Assembly (NCBI GenBank): GCA_023664605.1
Contig: JAMPFF010000009.1
Coordinates: 1-64,000, forward strand
Source of the DNA: Clostridium sp.
GTDB taxonomy: Bacteria; Bacillota; Clostridia; Lachnospirales; Lachnospiraceae
Direction: 5' to 3'
DNA length: 64,000 nt
Shown here: positions 1 to 8,091 of the stretch, in pieces
Layout of the letters: the number at the start of each line of letters is the position of its first letter
Position numbering within the stretch: position 1 is the stretch's first letter
Notes under the pieces: generated by a model
Databases searched by the model: none
What the model saw: the letters and a program-made list of their open reading frames with translations, nothing else
What the model was told of the DNA's origin: nothing
Translations under genes and position numbers: made by a program

Positions 1-91
1 AAAGTGTTGCGTTTCGGTATTTCAAGAGGTGTTGCGTTTACCTTGAAAATCTTGCATGAAAATTTTAACTTTTTCTGTGCCGATATGGGTA

Positions 92-120
92 TGGTAAAAG
101 AAGAATATTCGTGTTATACT
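92..120 (+). promoter_or_regulatory. possible promoter for the GH13-like gene
   Basis: TATACT at 115-120 is a good -10 match, 17 bases after a poor -35 (TGGTAA, 92-97). An AGGAGG-like site (GGAGG, about 159-163) sits just before the ATG at 169. Nothing in 1-91 looks like a gene: the only longer open frame ends in TAG at 124-126 and resembles no family I know. Confidence 0.35.
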
Positions 121-168
121 AATTAGACACGATAGAAACAGAAAAAGGAAATATACCCGGAGGTTTTC

Positions 169-2043
169 ATGCAAAAATCCTTTCATGTGGAAGTTTCGTC
201 AATCTATCCTTTAGGTGTGCGTTTTGTACCGCAAGGCCTACATATAGCGGCAGTTTGCGAAAATGGCGCGGAGTGCGGCGTTATTTTATTTGATAAAAAG
301 CATAAAGACGGTGTCAGGATTCCTTTTTTGCCGGAAGGCAGAAAGGGAAATGTTTATGCCATGCTGTTTAAGGGCTATCAGGACAGAACCTGTTCCTATC
401 TTTTTTATCGGGGAGAGGAACTGTTTCAGGATCCTTATGCGTATGCGCTGGTAAACGAGCGGAAATATGGTGAAAAGAAAGAAATTCCCGCCCGCTGCAA
501 GCCGTTGGATGGCGTCTATGACTGGGGCGGCGACAGCGCGCCGCGGATTGCCTTTGAGGAGAGCGTCTTTTATTTACTGCATGTGCGCGGTTTTACGAAG
601 CACCGCAGCTCCGGCGTACATGCGAAAGGAACCTATGCCGGCATCGTGGAAAAGATTCCGTATTTGATGGAACTGGGAATTACCTCGCTTTTACTGATGC
701 CGTCTTATGAATTTGACGAAGTGCTGCAAAAAGAGAAGAAACCGCTCAGTATGGAAGAGGCGCTTGTTTCTTACAAAGAACCTTTGTGTGAAAAAGAGAA
801 TGAAAGCGTGCGCATCAATTATTGGGGATATCAGGAGGGACTGTATTTTCTGCCAAAATACGCCTATTCGTTCCAAAAAGATGCGGTTACGGAATTTAAA
901 GATATGGTAAAGGCTCTGCACCAAAACGGGATAGAAGTGATGATGCAGTTCTATTTTCCGCCGACCGTGGACGAAGTAAAGATTTTAAGAATACTGAAAT
1001 ATTGGGTGTTGGAATATCATGTTGACGGTTTTCACCTGATGGGGGTGGATATTCCGATGCAGATGATTGGCAATGACCCGCTTTTTGCGGAGACAAAGCT
1101 GCTCGGCGAACATGACGCCGCCTTTTCAAACCATATACAGCAGGATTTTCGTAATTTCGGGTTTATGAACGAAGGCTTTTTATATGATATCCGCAAACTG
1201 CTAAAAGGCGATGCGGGTATGATTAACAGGCTGTTGTATTTATGCCGGGAAAACGCTGTGGATAAGGGCGTTGTAAACTATATTGCCAAACAGGACGGTT
1301 TTCGTCTGTATGATTTGGTGTCTTATGATAAAAAGCATAACGAGCAAAACGGCGAAAACAATGAGGACGGCAACGCCTATAATTACAGTTGGAACTGCGG
1401 CATTGAGGGAAAAACCAGAAAAAAGGCGATTTTAGACGCCAGACTGCGGCAGATGAAAAACGCCATGGTCTTTGTTTTGCTTTCACAGGGAACGCCGCTT
1501 ATTTACAGCGGGGATGAATTTGCCAATTCCCAGGATGGCAACAACAATCCTTACTGTCAGGACAATGCGGTATGCTGGATAAAATGGAATCAGTCGAAAA
1601 TGGGAGAGGAGCTTTATGCCTTTACAAGGCAACTGATTCGTTTTCGGCGGGAAAACCGGATTTTTCATATGAGGATGCCGCTTCGGGGCATGGATTACCT
1701 TTCCTGCGGCTATCCGGACATTTCTTTCCACGGAAAAGAGGCGTGGCAGCCCGAAACCGGATCGGACAGCAGGAGCCTCGGCATTATGTACTGCGGCCAA
1801 TATGAACAGGATGATTCTAAAAAGGAGAAAGAATTTATATACATCGGTATTAATATGCACTGGGAACCGTATGTATTCGGTCTGCCGCAGATGCCGAAGA
1901 AAAAAGAATGGGTGCAGCTTTTGACGACAAACGCCTTACAGCAGACGCAAAAAGACGATAAAAATATAACGGTTCCGCCCCGCAGCATTGTCATTTACGG
2001 CACAAAGACACATCCTCTGCCGGGTGGGAAAAAAAGGAAGTAA
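169..2043 (+). CDS. GlgX/isoamylase-like GH13 protein, probable pseudoenzyme
   Basis: 624 aa. An N-terminal CBM48-like beta domain (about 1-115) is followed by a GH13 barrel of the GlgX/isoamylase type. The stretch YDLVSYDKKHNEQNGENN (about 381-398) and GDEFANSQDGNNNPYCQDN are typical of debranching enzymes. The catalytic regions are damaged. Region I, usually DVVYNH, reads QFYFPP (about 260-265). Region II, usually GFRFD with the nucleophile Asp, reads GFHLM (about 287-291). Region IV, usually HD, reads QD (375-376). Only the acid/base Glu in LLGEHD (about 314) looks kept. It probably does not cleave glucan by the normal mechanism; a glycogen-binding or regulatory role is a guess. The frame is intact, so it is under selection or only recently decayed. 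Four bases separate it from the DUF5662 gene. Confidence 0.8.
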   Translation: MQKSFHVEVSSIYPLGVRFVPQGLHIAAVCENGAECGVILFDKKHKDGVRIPFLPEGRKGNVYAMLFKGYQDRTCSYLFYRGEELFQDPYAYALVNERKYGEKKEIPARCKPLDGVYDWGGDSAPRIAFEESVFYLLHVRGFTKHRSSGVHAKGTYAGIVEKIPYLMELGITSLLLMPSYEFDEVLQKEKKPLSMEEALVSYKEPLCEKENESVRINYWGYQEGLYFLPKYAYSFQKDAVTEFKDMVKALHQNGIEVMMQFYFPPTVDEVKILRILKYWVLEYHVDGFHLMGVDIPMQMIGNDPLFAETKLLGEHDAAFSNHIQQDFRNFGFMNEGFLYDIRKLLKGDAGMINRLLYLCRENAVDKGVVNYIAKQDGFRLYDLVSYDKKHNEQNGENNEDGNAYNYSWNCGIEGKTRKKAILDARLRQMKNAMVFVLLSQGTPLIYSGDEFANSQDGNNNPYCQDNAVCWIKWNQSKMGEELYAFTRQLIRFRRENRIFHMRMPLRGMDYLSCGYPDISFHGKEAWQPETGSDSRSLGIMYCGQYEQDDSKKEKEFIYIGINMHWEPYVFGLPQMPKKKEWVQLLTTNALQQTQKDDKNITVPPRSIVIYGTKTHPLPGGKKRK

Positions 2044-2046
2044 GTC

Positions 2047-2583
2047 ATGAATAACGCATGGAGACATTTTAAGACAATCACATATCATAAATATCTTGTG
2101 ATGCAGGGATGTTTTAAAGTAGGCTTGTATAAACAGGGGCTTTTGCATGATTTATCCAAATATACGCCCACGGAATTTCTGGTGGGAGCCAGATATTATC
2201 AGGGGGATAGAAGCCCGAATAACGCGGAGCGGGAAGCGATTGGCTATTCTTCGGCGTGGCTGCACCATAAGGGCAGAAATAAGCATCACTACGAATACTG
2301 GATTGACTATAGCGCAAAAGAGATTCCCGGCGGCATGGCGCCCGCGCCGATGCCCAATCGTTATATTGTGGAAATGCTGATGGACAGAATCGCGGCCTGC
2401 AAGGTATACCATAAAGAAAACTATACCACGAAAGCGCCGCTGGCCTACTATGAATCGGGAAAAGATATGGCTCCCTTACATAAAGACACGAGAAGAAAGC
2501 TGGAAATTCTGCTTCATATGCTGGCGGACAAGGGAGAGGACTATACGTTTCGCTATATTAGGAAGCGTGTTTTGAAAAAGTAA
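2047..2583 (+). CDS. DUF5662 family protein
   Basis: 178 aa, matching the usual length of this Firmicutes family of unknown function. LLHDLSKYTPTEF (about 32-44) and AWLHHKGRNKHHYEYW (about 70-85) are its signature and resemble the metal-binding His/Asp pattern of HD-type hydrolases, which is the only functional hint. There is no signal peptide or membrane segment, so it is probably cytosolic. The ATG lies 3 bases after the upstream stop, with GGAAG as ribosome site inside the end of the previous gene, so the two are probably co-transcribed. Confidence 0.8.
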   Translation: MNNAWRHFKTITYHKYLVMQGCFKVGLYKQGLLHDLSKYTPTEFLVGARYYQGDRSPNNAEREAIGYSSAWLHHKGRNKHHYEYWIDYSAKEIPGGMAPAPMPNRYIVEMLMDRIAACKVYHKENYTTKAPLAYYESGKDMAPLHKDTRRKLEILLHMLADKGEDYTFRYIRKRVLKK

Positions 2584-2646
2584 ATAAGTAGCAGATACTT
2601 TCCTTTTGCATACAATAAGTTATGAGAAAAGGAGAGGAAGCTATCT

Positions 2647-2886
2647 ATGAGCGCATGGATTATTTTATTATTGCTCTTAGCCGGTAATAACTGCGGCTGT
2701 GGCAATACCAACGGCAATGCAAGCTGCGGCGGCGAGAGCGGCGGATGTGACGAAAGATTTGGACGTAACAGAGGTGGAGACGGAGATTGTGACTGTGACT
2801 TCGATACTCCGAGGTTTGAACCGAGATTTGACGCAAGACCGTTTAGTGACAGGGAGACCTGTAGCTGCGAGGAAAACGATAATTAA
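2647..2886 (+). CDS. small Cys/Gly/Asp-rich protein
   Basis: 79 aa. A short hydrophobic N-terminus (WIILLLLLAG, residues 4-13) is followed by a Gly/Asn/Asp-rich tail with eight cysteines, mostly as C-x-C or spaced pairs (CGC, CDC, CSC). A good site (GGAGAGGAAG, about 2631-2640) precedes the ATG. It could be a single-pass membrane or secreted peptide that binds metal or forms disulfides; I do not recognise the family. A terminator-like hairpin follows, so it appears to be the end of a unit. Confidence 0.6.
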   Translation: MSAWIILLLLLAGNNCGCGNTNGNASCGGESGGCDERFGRNRGGDGDCDCDFDTPRFEPRFDARPFSDRETCSCEENDN

Positions 2887-2897
2887 GGGATTTTGGT

Positions 2898-2926
2898 AGA
2901 AGTGCCTCCTGTCCGGAGACACTTCT
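2898..2926 (+). terminator. terminator-like hairpin after the Cys-rich gene
   Basis: AGAAGTG (2898-2904) pairs with CACTTCT (2920-2926), and inside it CTCC pairs with GGAG. The tail is only weakly T-rich (ATTTCG). Confidence 0.55.
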
Positions 2927-2958
2927 ATTTCGTGTAAGAAACGCTTCCATTTTGATAG

Positions 2959-2987
2959 TTGACGAATAGGAATGCCAATGATAAACT
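2959..2987 (+). promoter_or_regulatory. probable trpS promoter
   Basis: TTGACG (2959-2964), 17-base spacer, TAAACT (2982-2987). The leader to the ATG at 3046 is only about 50 bases, too short for a T-box riboswitch. Confidence 0.55.
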
Positions 2988-3045
2988 TATTTTTAAAATA
3001 AACATAGAAGATAGCCGGATTTACTACGGTTAGGAGGCAGTAATT

Positions 3046-4056
3046 ATGATAGACGGTAATAAGGTATTATTCAGCGGAATGCAGGCAACGGGTTCGTTGA
3101 CACTTGGCAATTATTTAGGCGCGCTAAAAAACTGGCTGACGCTTAGCGACGAGTATCTGTGTTTTTATTCGGTGGTCGATTTACACTCCATTACGATTCG
3201 CCAGGACCCCGCAGAACTTAGAAAAAGAGCGAGAAATCTGCTTACTTTATATATAGCGGCGGGATTGGACCCGGAGAAAAACTGTATTTATTATCAGTCC
3301 CATGTTTCGGGACATGCCGAGCTTTCATGGATTTTAAACTGCTTTACCTACATGGGGGAATTAAACCGTATGACGCAGTATAAGGACAAGGCGGCAAAAC
3401 ACGCGGATAATATCAACGCGGGGCTTTTTACCTATCCGGTATTGATGGCGGCGGATATTTTATTATATCAGGCGGACGTCGTTCCGGTCGGAAAAGACCA
3501 GATGCAGCACTTGGAGATTACAAGGGATATCGCACAGCGTTTTAACTCCATTTACGGGGATGTGTTTACGGTTCCTGAACCTTATATTGGAAAAGCGGAA
3601 GAGGGCGCGAGCATCAAGTCTTTGCAGAATCCTGAAAAGAAGATGTCCAAATCGGATGAAAACCCGAATGCCAGCATCTATCTGATGGATGATGCGGACA
3701 CGGTTATCCGTAAATTCAAACGTGCCGTGACCGATTCGGAGGCGTGTATCCGTTACTGTGACGAGCAGCCGGGCATCCATAACCTGATTGACATTTACTG
3801 TGCATGTACGGGAAAAACGCCGCAGGAAACGGAAAAAGAGTTTGACGGCAAAGGCTACGGCGACTTTAAAATAGCGGTCGGGGAAGCGGTTGTGGATATT
3901 TTAAGACCCCTGCAGGAGCGGTTCAACGATTTAAGCAAGGATAAGGCGTATATCGACGGCGTTATCAAAAATAACGCCGAAAAAGCCGGTTACTATGCCT
4001 CCAAGACACTGCGCAAAGTGCAGAAAAAAGTAGGGTTTCCCGAGAAGATCAGATAA
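3046..4056 (+). CDS. trpS: tryptophanyl-tRNA synthetase
   Basis: 336 aa, the normal size for bacterial TrpRS, a class I synthetase charging tRNA-Trp. The HIGH-like signature is TLGN (19-22) within GSLTLGNYLGA, and KMSKS is at about 199-203. AGGAGG ends 9 bases before the ATG. It appears to be a single-gene unit: its own promoter lies upstream and a two-way hairpin separates it from the convergent phosphatase. Confidence 0.97.
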   Translation: MIDGNKVLFSGMQATGSLTLGNYLGALKNWLTLSDEYLCFYSVVDLHSITIRQDPAELRKRARNLLTLYIAAGLDPEKNCIYYQSHVSGHAELSWILNCFTYMGELNRMTQYKDKAAKHADNINAGLFTYPVLMAADILLYQADVVPVGKDQMQHLEITRDIAQRFNSIYGDVFTVPEPYIGKAEEGASIKSLQNPEKKMSKSDENPNASIYLMDDADTVIRKFKRAVTDSEACIRYCDEQPGIHNLIDIYCACTGKTPQETEKEFDGKGYGDFKIAVGEAVVDILRPLQERFNDLSKDKAYIDGVIKNNAEKAGYYASKTLRKVQKKVGFPEKIR

Positions 4057-4087
4057 AAGGCAAACTAAATAGATAAAATAGCAGATC

Positions 4088-4110
4088 AGGGGCAGCCATC
4101 GGCTACCCCT
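4088..4110. terminator. two-way hairpin between convergent genes
   Basis: AGGGG pairs with CCCCT and AGCC with GGCT around a 3-base loop. The hairpin overlaps the stop codon of the minus-strand phosphatase (4103-4105) and lies 32 bases after the trpS stop, so it can serve both genes. T-tracts are weak. Confidence 0.55.
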
Positions 4111-4834
4111 GAAAAGCGTCCGTAAAATATCCCGCGGAAGATACCGGCTCGTCTCCGGCATACAGATGTCTGGTATCGCCTATCATCTGCGCGCGGAATA
4201 TCGCTTTGCCGGGAATCCGTTCTTCTGTCGCAACAACGGTGACGGACGACGGCGCCAGATAAAGCCCGTGGCAGAGTACGACGGGAGAAATGCCGAGCAG
4301 GCGGCTTAGCATTACGCAGGTAACTCCCAGATGGCAGAACATGACGATTGTCGCGTCCTGCTTATCGGGAGTTTTTTCATGCTCTGTCTGATAATAATTA
4401 TGATATCTGGAATACCCGTAAGTATGTAAAATCTCGTCAAGACCCGCGCACACTTCGTCATAAGCGGGTATTAAATCCGGGTTGGAACGGTAAAGTTCCG
4501 TGCTTTTCCAGTTGTTTTTATCGTACATACTTTCTATTTCCGTCCAGTATTCGGGCATAAAATCCCACGGCACGCCGTGTCTGCCCGTGGTCGGGTCGTC
4601 CACTTTATAGTTAAATTCCTTAAGCCATGGATAGGTAACGGCGTCGCGGTTAAGCTCTTTTAACGAATAGGAAGCCGTTTCTTTGGCGCGTCCTAAAGGC
4701 GAGCAGTAAATTTCGGTAATGTTTTCCCAGGATGTTACTCTTTTTGCCAAAAGAGCCGCTTCGCGCCTGCCTTTTGGCGTCAGCGAGTCGTTTTCATAGT
4801 CGGGTTCCGCGTGTCTGATAAATATGATTCTCAT
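4103..4834 (-). CDS. histidine phosphatase superfamily protein
   Basis: 243 aa. The N-terminal IRHAEP (about 6-11) is the RHG/RHA motif carrying the phospho-accepting His. CSPLGRAKETA (about 44-54) and a second His in FCHLGV (about 166-171) complete the phosphoglycerate-mutase fold active site. The substrate cannot be told from sequence: sugar phosphate, nucleotide and protein phosphatases all occur here. The start has a good GGAGG site on the minus strand. It is transcribed divergently from the SPFH pair. Confidence 0.85.
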   Translation of the reverse strand: MRIIFIRHAEPDYENDSLTPKGRREAALLAKRVTSWENITEIYCSPLGRAKETASYSLKELNRDAVTYPWLKEFNYKVDDPTTGRHGVPWDFMPEYWTEIESMYDKNNWKSTELYRSNPDLIPAYDEVCAGLDEILHTYGYSRYHNYYQTEHEKTPDKQDATIVMFCHLGVTCVMLSRLLGISPVVLCHGLYLAPSSVTVVATEERIPGKAIFRAQMIGDTRHLYAGDEPVSSAGYFTDAFQG

Positions 4835-4882
4835 AAAAATCCTCCGTCTCTTTTCGTTTTTATTATATTCATGAAAAAATTT

Positions 4883-4924
4883 ACTAATTTTTTATTAGTG
4901 TTCCTGCGCTCTTTGTTATATAAT
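4883..4924. promoter_or_regulatory. divergent control region with inverted repeat
   Basis: ACTAAT-TTTTT-ATTAGT (4883-4899) is a perfect 6-base inverted repeat between the phosphatase and hflK-like genes. A -10 for the + strand, TATAAT, is at 4919-4924, and the minus strand has a TATAAT about 45 bases before the phosphatase start. The repeat lies upstream of both -10 elements and could be an operator. Confidence 0.4.
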
Positions 4925-4965
4925 AACATATTATAGAAGAATTGAAACAGACGGAGGAGAAAATT

Positions 4966-5997
4966 ATGTTTGGTTCTAATGCAGGGAATACACAAAGAGC
5001 AGAGAAACCCCCCATAAATAGAAGGAAAACAGCCGCGGCCGTGAAGATTGTCATAGCGGTTTTTATTTTGGCTGTTCTGGCGGGTAATTCCTACTATACG
5101 ATTCAGGAGGAGGAACAGGCGGTTGTCTGTACCTTTGGAGCGCCGCAGGCGGTGACGACGCCCGGGCTTCATTTTAAGATTCCGTTTATCCAGACGGTAA
5201 CGAAAGTCAATACGACGATTAAAGGATTTACCATTGGCTATACGGCGGAAATGGAAAATTCGACGGCTATGGGTGATACAATGATGATTACATCTGATTA
5301 TAACTTTATCAATGTAGATTTTTATGCGGCATACAGAGTGACCGACCCGGTCAAAGCACTATATGCTTCGGAAGACCCGGTGGAAATTTTAAAAAATATT
5401 GCGCAGAACTGTATCAGGACGACAATCGGCTCCTATACGGTAGACAGCGTATTAACAACCGGTAAAAATGAGATTCAGGCTAATATCACGCAGATGATTT
5501 TGGAAAAGCTGGAAACATATGATATCGGCGTCCAGTTGATTAATATTACGATTCAGGACGCGGAACCGCCGACGGAAGAGGTAAGCAACGCCTTTAAGGA
5601 AGTGGAAACGGCAAAGCAGGGCAAGGAAACGGCATTGAATAACGCCAATAAATACCGTAACGAGCAGATTCCGAACGCGGAGGCTAAATCCGACGAGATA
5701 TTACAGAATGCGGAAGCGACAAAGCAGGAGCGTATCAACGAGGCGAACGGTCAGGTGGCAAGGTTTAACTCCATGTACCAGGAATATGTAAAATATCCGG
5801 AAGTCACCAAAAAGAGAATGTTCTATGAAGCGATGGAAAATGTGCTGCCGGACATTAAAGTTATCATTGAAAGCGCGGACGGCACAACAAGCACGGTTTT
5901 ACCGCTTGACAGTTTCGTGTCCAGTCAGCCGTCGTCCATAAACGGCAGCGCGCTTACGGATGCAGATGACGATACGGCTTCTACAGAGGAGGAATAG
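4966..5997 (+). CDS. hflK: SPFH/HflK-like membrane protein
   Basis: 343 aa from the ATG at 4966, chosen because GGAGG (4953-4957) is 8 bases ahead; a TTG at 4942 is in frame but has no ribosome site. A cytosolic tail is followed by one membrane segment (VKIVIAVFILAVLAG, about 25-40), an SPFH/band-7 domain (about 45-220) and an Ala/Glu-rich coiled coil. In E. coli HflK and HflC form a ring that modulates FtsH; no ftsH is in this window. It ends 2 bases before the hflC-like start, so the pair is an operon. Confidence 0.8.
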   Translation: MFGSNAGNTQRAEKPPINRRKTAAAVKIVIAVFILAVLAGNSYYTIQEEEQAVVCTFGAPQAVTTPGLHFKIPFIQTVTKVNTTIKGFTIGYTAEMENSTAMGDTMMITSDYNFINVDFYAAYRVTDPVKALYASEDPVEILKNIAQNCIRTTIGSYTVDSVLTTGKNEIQANITQMILEKLETYDIGVQLINITIQDAEPPTEEVSNAFKEVETAKQGKETALNNANKYRNEQIPNAEAKSDEILQNAEATKQERINEANGQVARFNSMYQEYVKYPEVTKKRMFYEAMENVLPDIKVIIESADGTTSTVLPLDSFVSSQPSSINGSALTDADDDTASTEEE

Positions 5998-5999
5998 AG

Positions 6000-7070
6000 A
6001 TGATATTTGGTGAAAATCAGGCAAATCAAACGAATCAGTCTAATAATACAGGATATGAAAGATTTAATTCCGACGGCACGAAAAAGGGCAAAAAGGCAAA
6101 ATCCGGCAGACACGGAGGAGGGCTTATCGCGATTTTGCTTATCGTTGTGATAGCGGTTCTTGCCGGAAACAGTATGGTGGTGACGAAACAAAACCAATAT
6201 AAATTAGTCAGGCAGTTCGGACGGGTGCAGCGCGTCATTTCACAGGCGGGACTCAGCTTTAAAACGCCTTTTATCGAGTCGGTGGACACGATTCCCAATG
6301 AATTATTATTATATGACTTACCGGCGTCGGACGTTATTACCTCGGATAAAAAATCCATGATTGTGGACAGTTATGTGCTGTGGCGGATTACAGACCCCTT
6401 AACGTTTGCACAGACTCTTAGCTGTTCCGTATCGAATGCGGAGAGACGTATCGATACGATTGTTTATAATGCGACCAAAAATACGATTTCCAATATGAAA
6501 CAGGACGAAGTCATTATGAGCCGCGACGGAAAAATGACGATTACGGTACAGCAGACGGACAGCGATGTGGCAAACAATAATTTGGATTTACAGACGGAGA
6601 CAAAAGAAGTTATTGACATCAAATCTTTGACAGAAGAAATTATGGATCAGATTAACCATGTAGAAGAGCAGTACGGCATTGAGATTGTCACCGTCGAGGT
6701 CAAAAAGCTGGATTTGCCGGACGATAACAAACAGGCCGTCTATACGCGTATGATTTCCGAGAGGGAGAATATCGCCGCGCAGTATACGGCGGAGGGCGCG
6801 TCCCAGGCGAAGATGATAGAGAATACGACCGATAAGGAAGTTGCGATTATGATTTCCGACGCACAGGCGAAAGGCGAAGCGATTATCGCGGAGGGCGAGG
6901 CGGAATACATGAGAATCCTTTCCGCGGCGTATGCCGACCCGGAAAAAACGGATTTTTACTCCTTTGTCAGGGCTTTGGACGCTTTAAAGGCCAGTATGAC
7001 GGGGGATAATAAAACGGTTATCCTTTCGGACGATTCACCGATTGCCCAGATTTTTAACGGCAGTTATTGA
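6000..7070 (+). CDS. hflC: SPFH/HflC-like membrane protein
   Basis: 356 aa. The polar N-terminus carries an Asn/Gln-rich start and a Lys/Gly-rich patch, followed by one membrane segment (LIAILLIVVIAVLAG, about 42-56). A band-7 domain begins with NQYKLVRQFGRV. The C-terminal part includes ERENIAAQYTAEGASQA and DAQAKGEAIIAEGEAEYMRI, the coiled-coil signature of HflC. GAGGAGG lies just upstream. It is probably the HflC partner of the preceding gene. Confidence 0.83.
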   Translation: MIFGENQANQTNQSNNTGYERFNSDGTKKGKKAKSGRHGGGLIAILLIVVIAVLAGNSMVVTKQNQYKLVRQFGRVQRVISQAGLSFKTPFIESVDTIPNELLLYDLPASDVITSDKKSMIVDSYVLWRITDPLTFAQTLSCSVSNAERRIDTIVYNATKNTISNMKQDEVIMSRDGKMTITVQQTDSDVANNNLDLQTETKEVIDIKSLTEEIMDQINHVEEQYGIEIVTVEVKKLDLPDDNKQAVYTRMISERENIAAQYTAEGASQAKMIENTTDKEVAIMISDAQAKGEAIIAEGEAEYMRILSAAYADPEKTDFYSFVRALDALKASMTGDNKTVILSDDSPIAQIFNGSY

Positions 7071-7094
7071 TTTTAAGATAGGGGAAGTTTTTTC

Positions 7095-7952
7095 ATGGAC
7101 GTGAATGCTTTTTTTGCGCAGCTGGATCATTATTTTGCTGACAATCAGATAGATAAGGTAGAACCCTTTTTATGCGCAAGCTTAGAACAGGCGAAAGAAG
7201 AAGAGGACTACGGCGCTTATATTTCGATTTGTAATGAGATGATAGGATTTTACAGGAGCGTTTCGGCGTTTAAGAAAGCCTATGACGCGGCCGAGGACGT
7301 GCTGCTTTTGATGGAGGAACTGCAGTTGGAGCGTTCGGAGCATTTCGCTACTACGCTTCTTAATACGGCGACGGTGTACCGCGCCGCCGGTGATTATAAA
7401 CAGGCGTTTGTCTATTACGAACAGGCGTTGCAGATATACGGAGGGTTACTTGCGCCGAACGACTACCGTTATGCGGGGCTTTATAATAATATGAGCATCC
7501 TGTTAGAGAAAATGGAACGCAATGAAGAAGCGGCCGCATACGGCGAGAAAGCGCTTGCCATTATCGAAACGTTGGAAAACGGGGAGATGGAAACCGCGAC
7601 GACGCTGACGAATCTTGCCTTACTCTATTTTAAGACTGCGGATTTTATAAAGGCGAAAGCATTATTGGAACGAGCGCTTTCCTTATTTGAAAAATGCGGG
7701 GATAAGACGGACGCGCACTATAGCGGCGCGTTAGCGGGCGTCGGCGAGGCGTATTACCGCATGGGAGAGTATGAGAAATCGCTGGCGGCGTATGAAAAGG
7801 CTTTGTCGGAAGTGGAAAAGCATTTTGGGAAGAATATGAGCTACGCCGTATTGTGTGAAAACTGCGCGGCGGTCTGCGAAACATTGGAATATCACGAAAA
7901 ACAGCAAGATTATTTACGACAGGCAGAACAGATAAGAAACATGAGCAGATAA
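7095..7952 (+). CDS. tetratricopeptide repeat protein
   Basis: 285 aa, soluble and acidic. At least four helical repeats of the TPR_12 (kinesin-light-chain-like) type are visible: LNTATVYRAAGDYKQAFVYY, YNNMSILLEKMERNEEAAAY, LTNLALLYFKTADFIKAKAL and LAGVGEAYYRMGEYEKSLAAY (first 20 residues of each). It is probably a protein-binding adaptor; no partner can be named. The ATG is 25 bases after hflC, so it may belong to that operon. Its last codons and stop lie in the first two units of a 17-bp tandem repeat, so the extreme C-terminus may be repeat-derived. Confidence 0.8.
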   Translation: MDVNAFFAQLDHYFADNQIDKVEPFLCASLEQAKEEEDYGAYISICNEMIGFYRSVSAFKKAYDAAEDVLLLMEELQLERSEHFATTLLNTATVYRAAGDYKQAFVYYEQALQIYGGLLAPNDYRYAGLYNNMSILLEKMERNEEAAAYGEKALAIIETLENGEMETATTLTNLALLYFKTADFIKAKALLERALSLFEKCGDKTDAHYSGALAGVGEAYYRMGEYEKSLAAYEKALSEVEKHFGKNMSYAVLCENCAAVCETLEYHEKQQDYLRQAEQIRNMSR

Positions 7953-8066
7953 GAAGCACGAGCCGGTAAGAAGCGTGAACGGGTAAGAACTACAAACAGG
8001 TAAGAAGTGCGAACAGAGTAAGAAGTGTGAACCGATAAGAAACATGAGCAGGTAAGAATCGCGAAC
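7930..8066 (+). repeat. eight-copy 17-bp tandem repeat
   Basis: Eight head-to-tail units follow the pattern RGRTAAGAANYRYRARC, starting at 7930, 7947, 7964, 7981, 7998, 8015 (18 bases), 8033 and 8050. Every unit carries TAAGAA. Because 17 is not a multiple of 3, the TAA triplets fall in all three forward frames. The array begins inside the last codons of the TPR gene, supplies its stop (7950-7952), and ends 25 bases before the DUF4037 start. Confidence 0.9.
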
Positions 8067-8091
8067 CGCTGGAAAGGCACATGGTATCAGC

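Noticed and set aside
2887..3045. T-box riboswitch before trpS
   Set aside because: The leader after the promoter is only about 50 bases and lacks a T-box sequence.
4942..4965. TTG start for the HflK-like protein
   Set aside because: No ribosome site precedes it, while GGAGG stands ahead of the ATG at 4966.
7930..8066. CRISPR array
   Set aside because: The 17-bp units are contiguous with no spacers, diverge from each other, and no cas genes are nearby.
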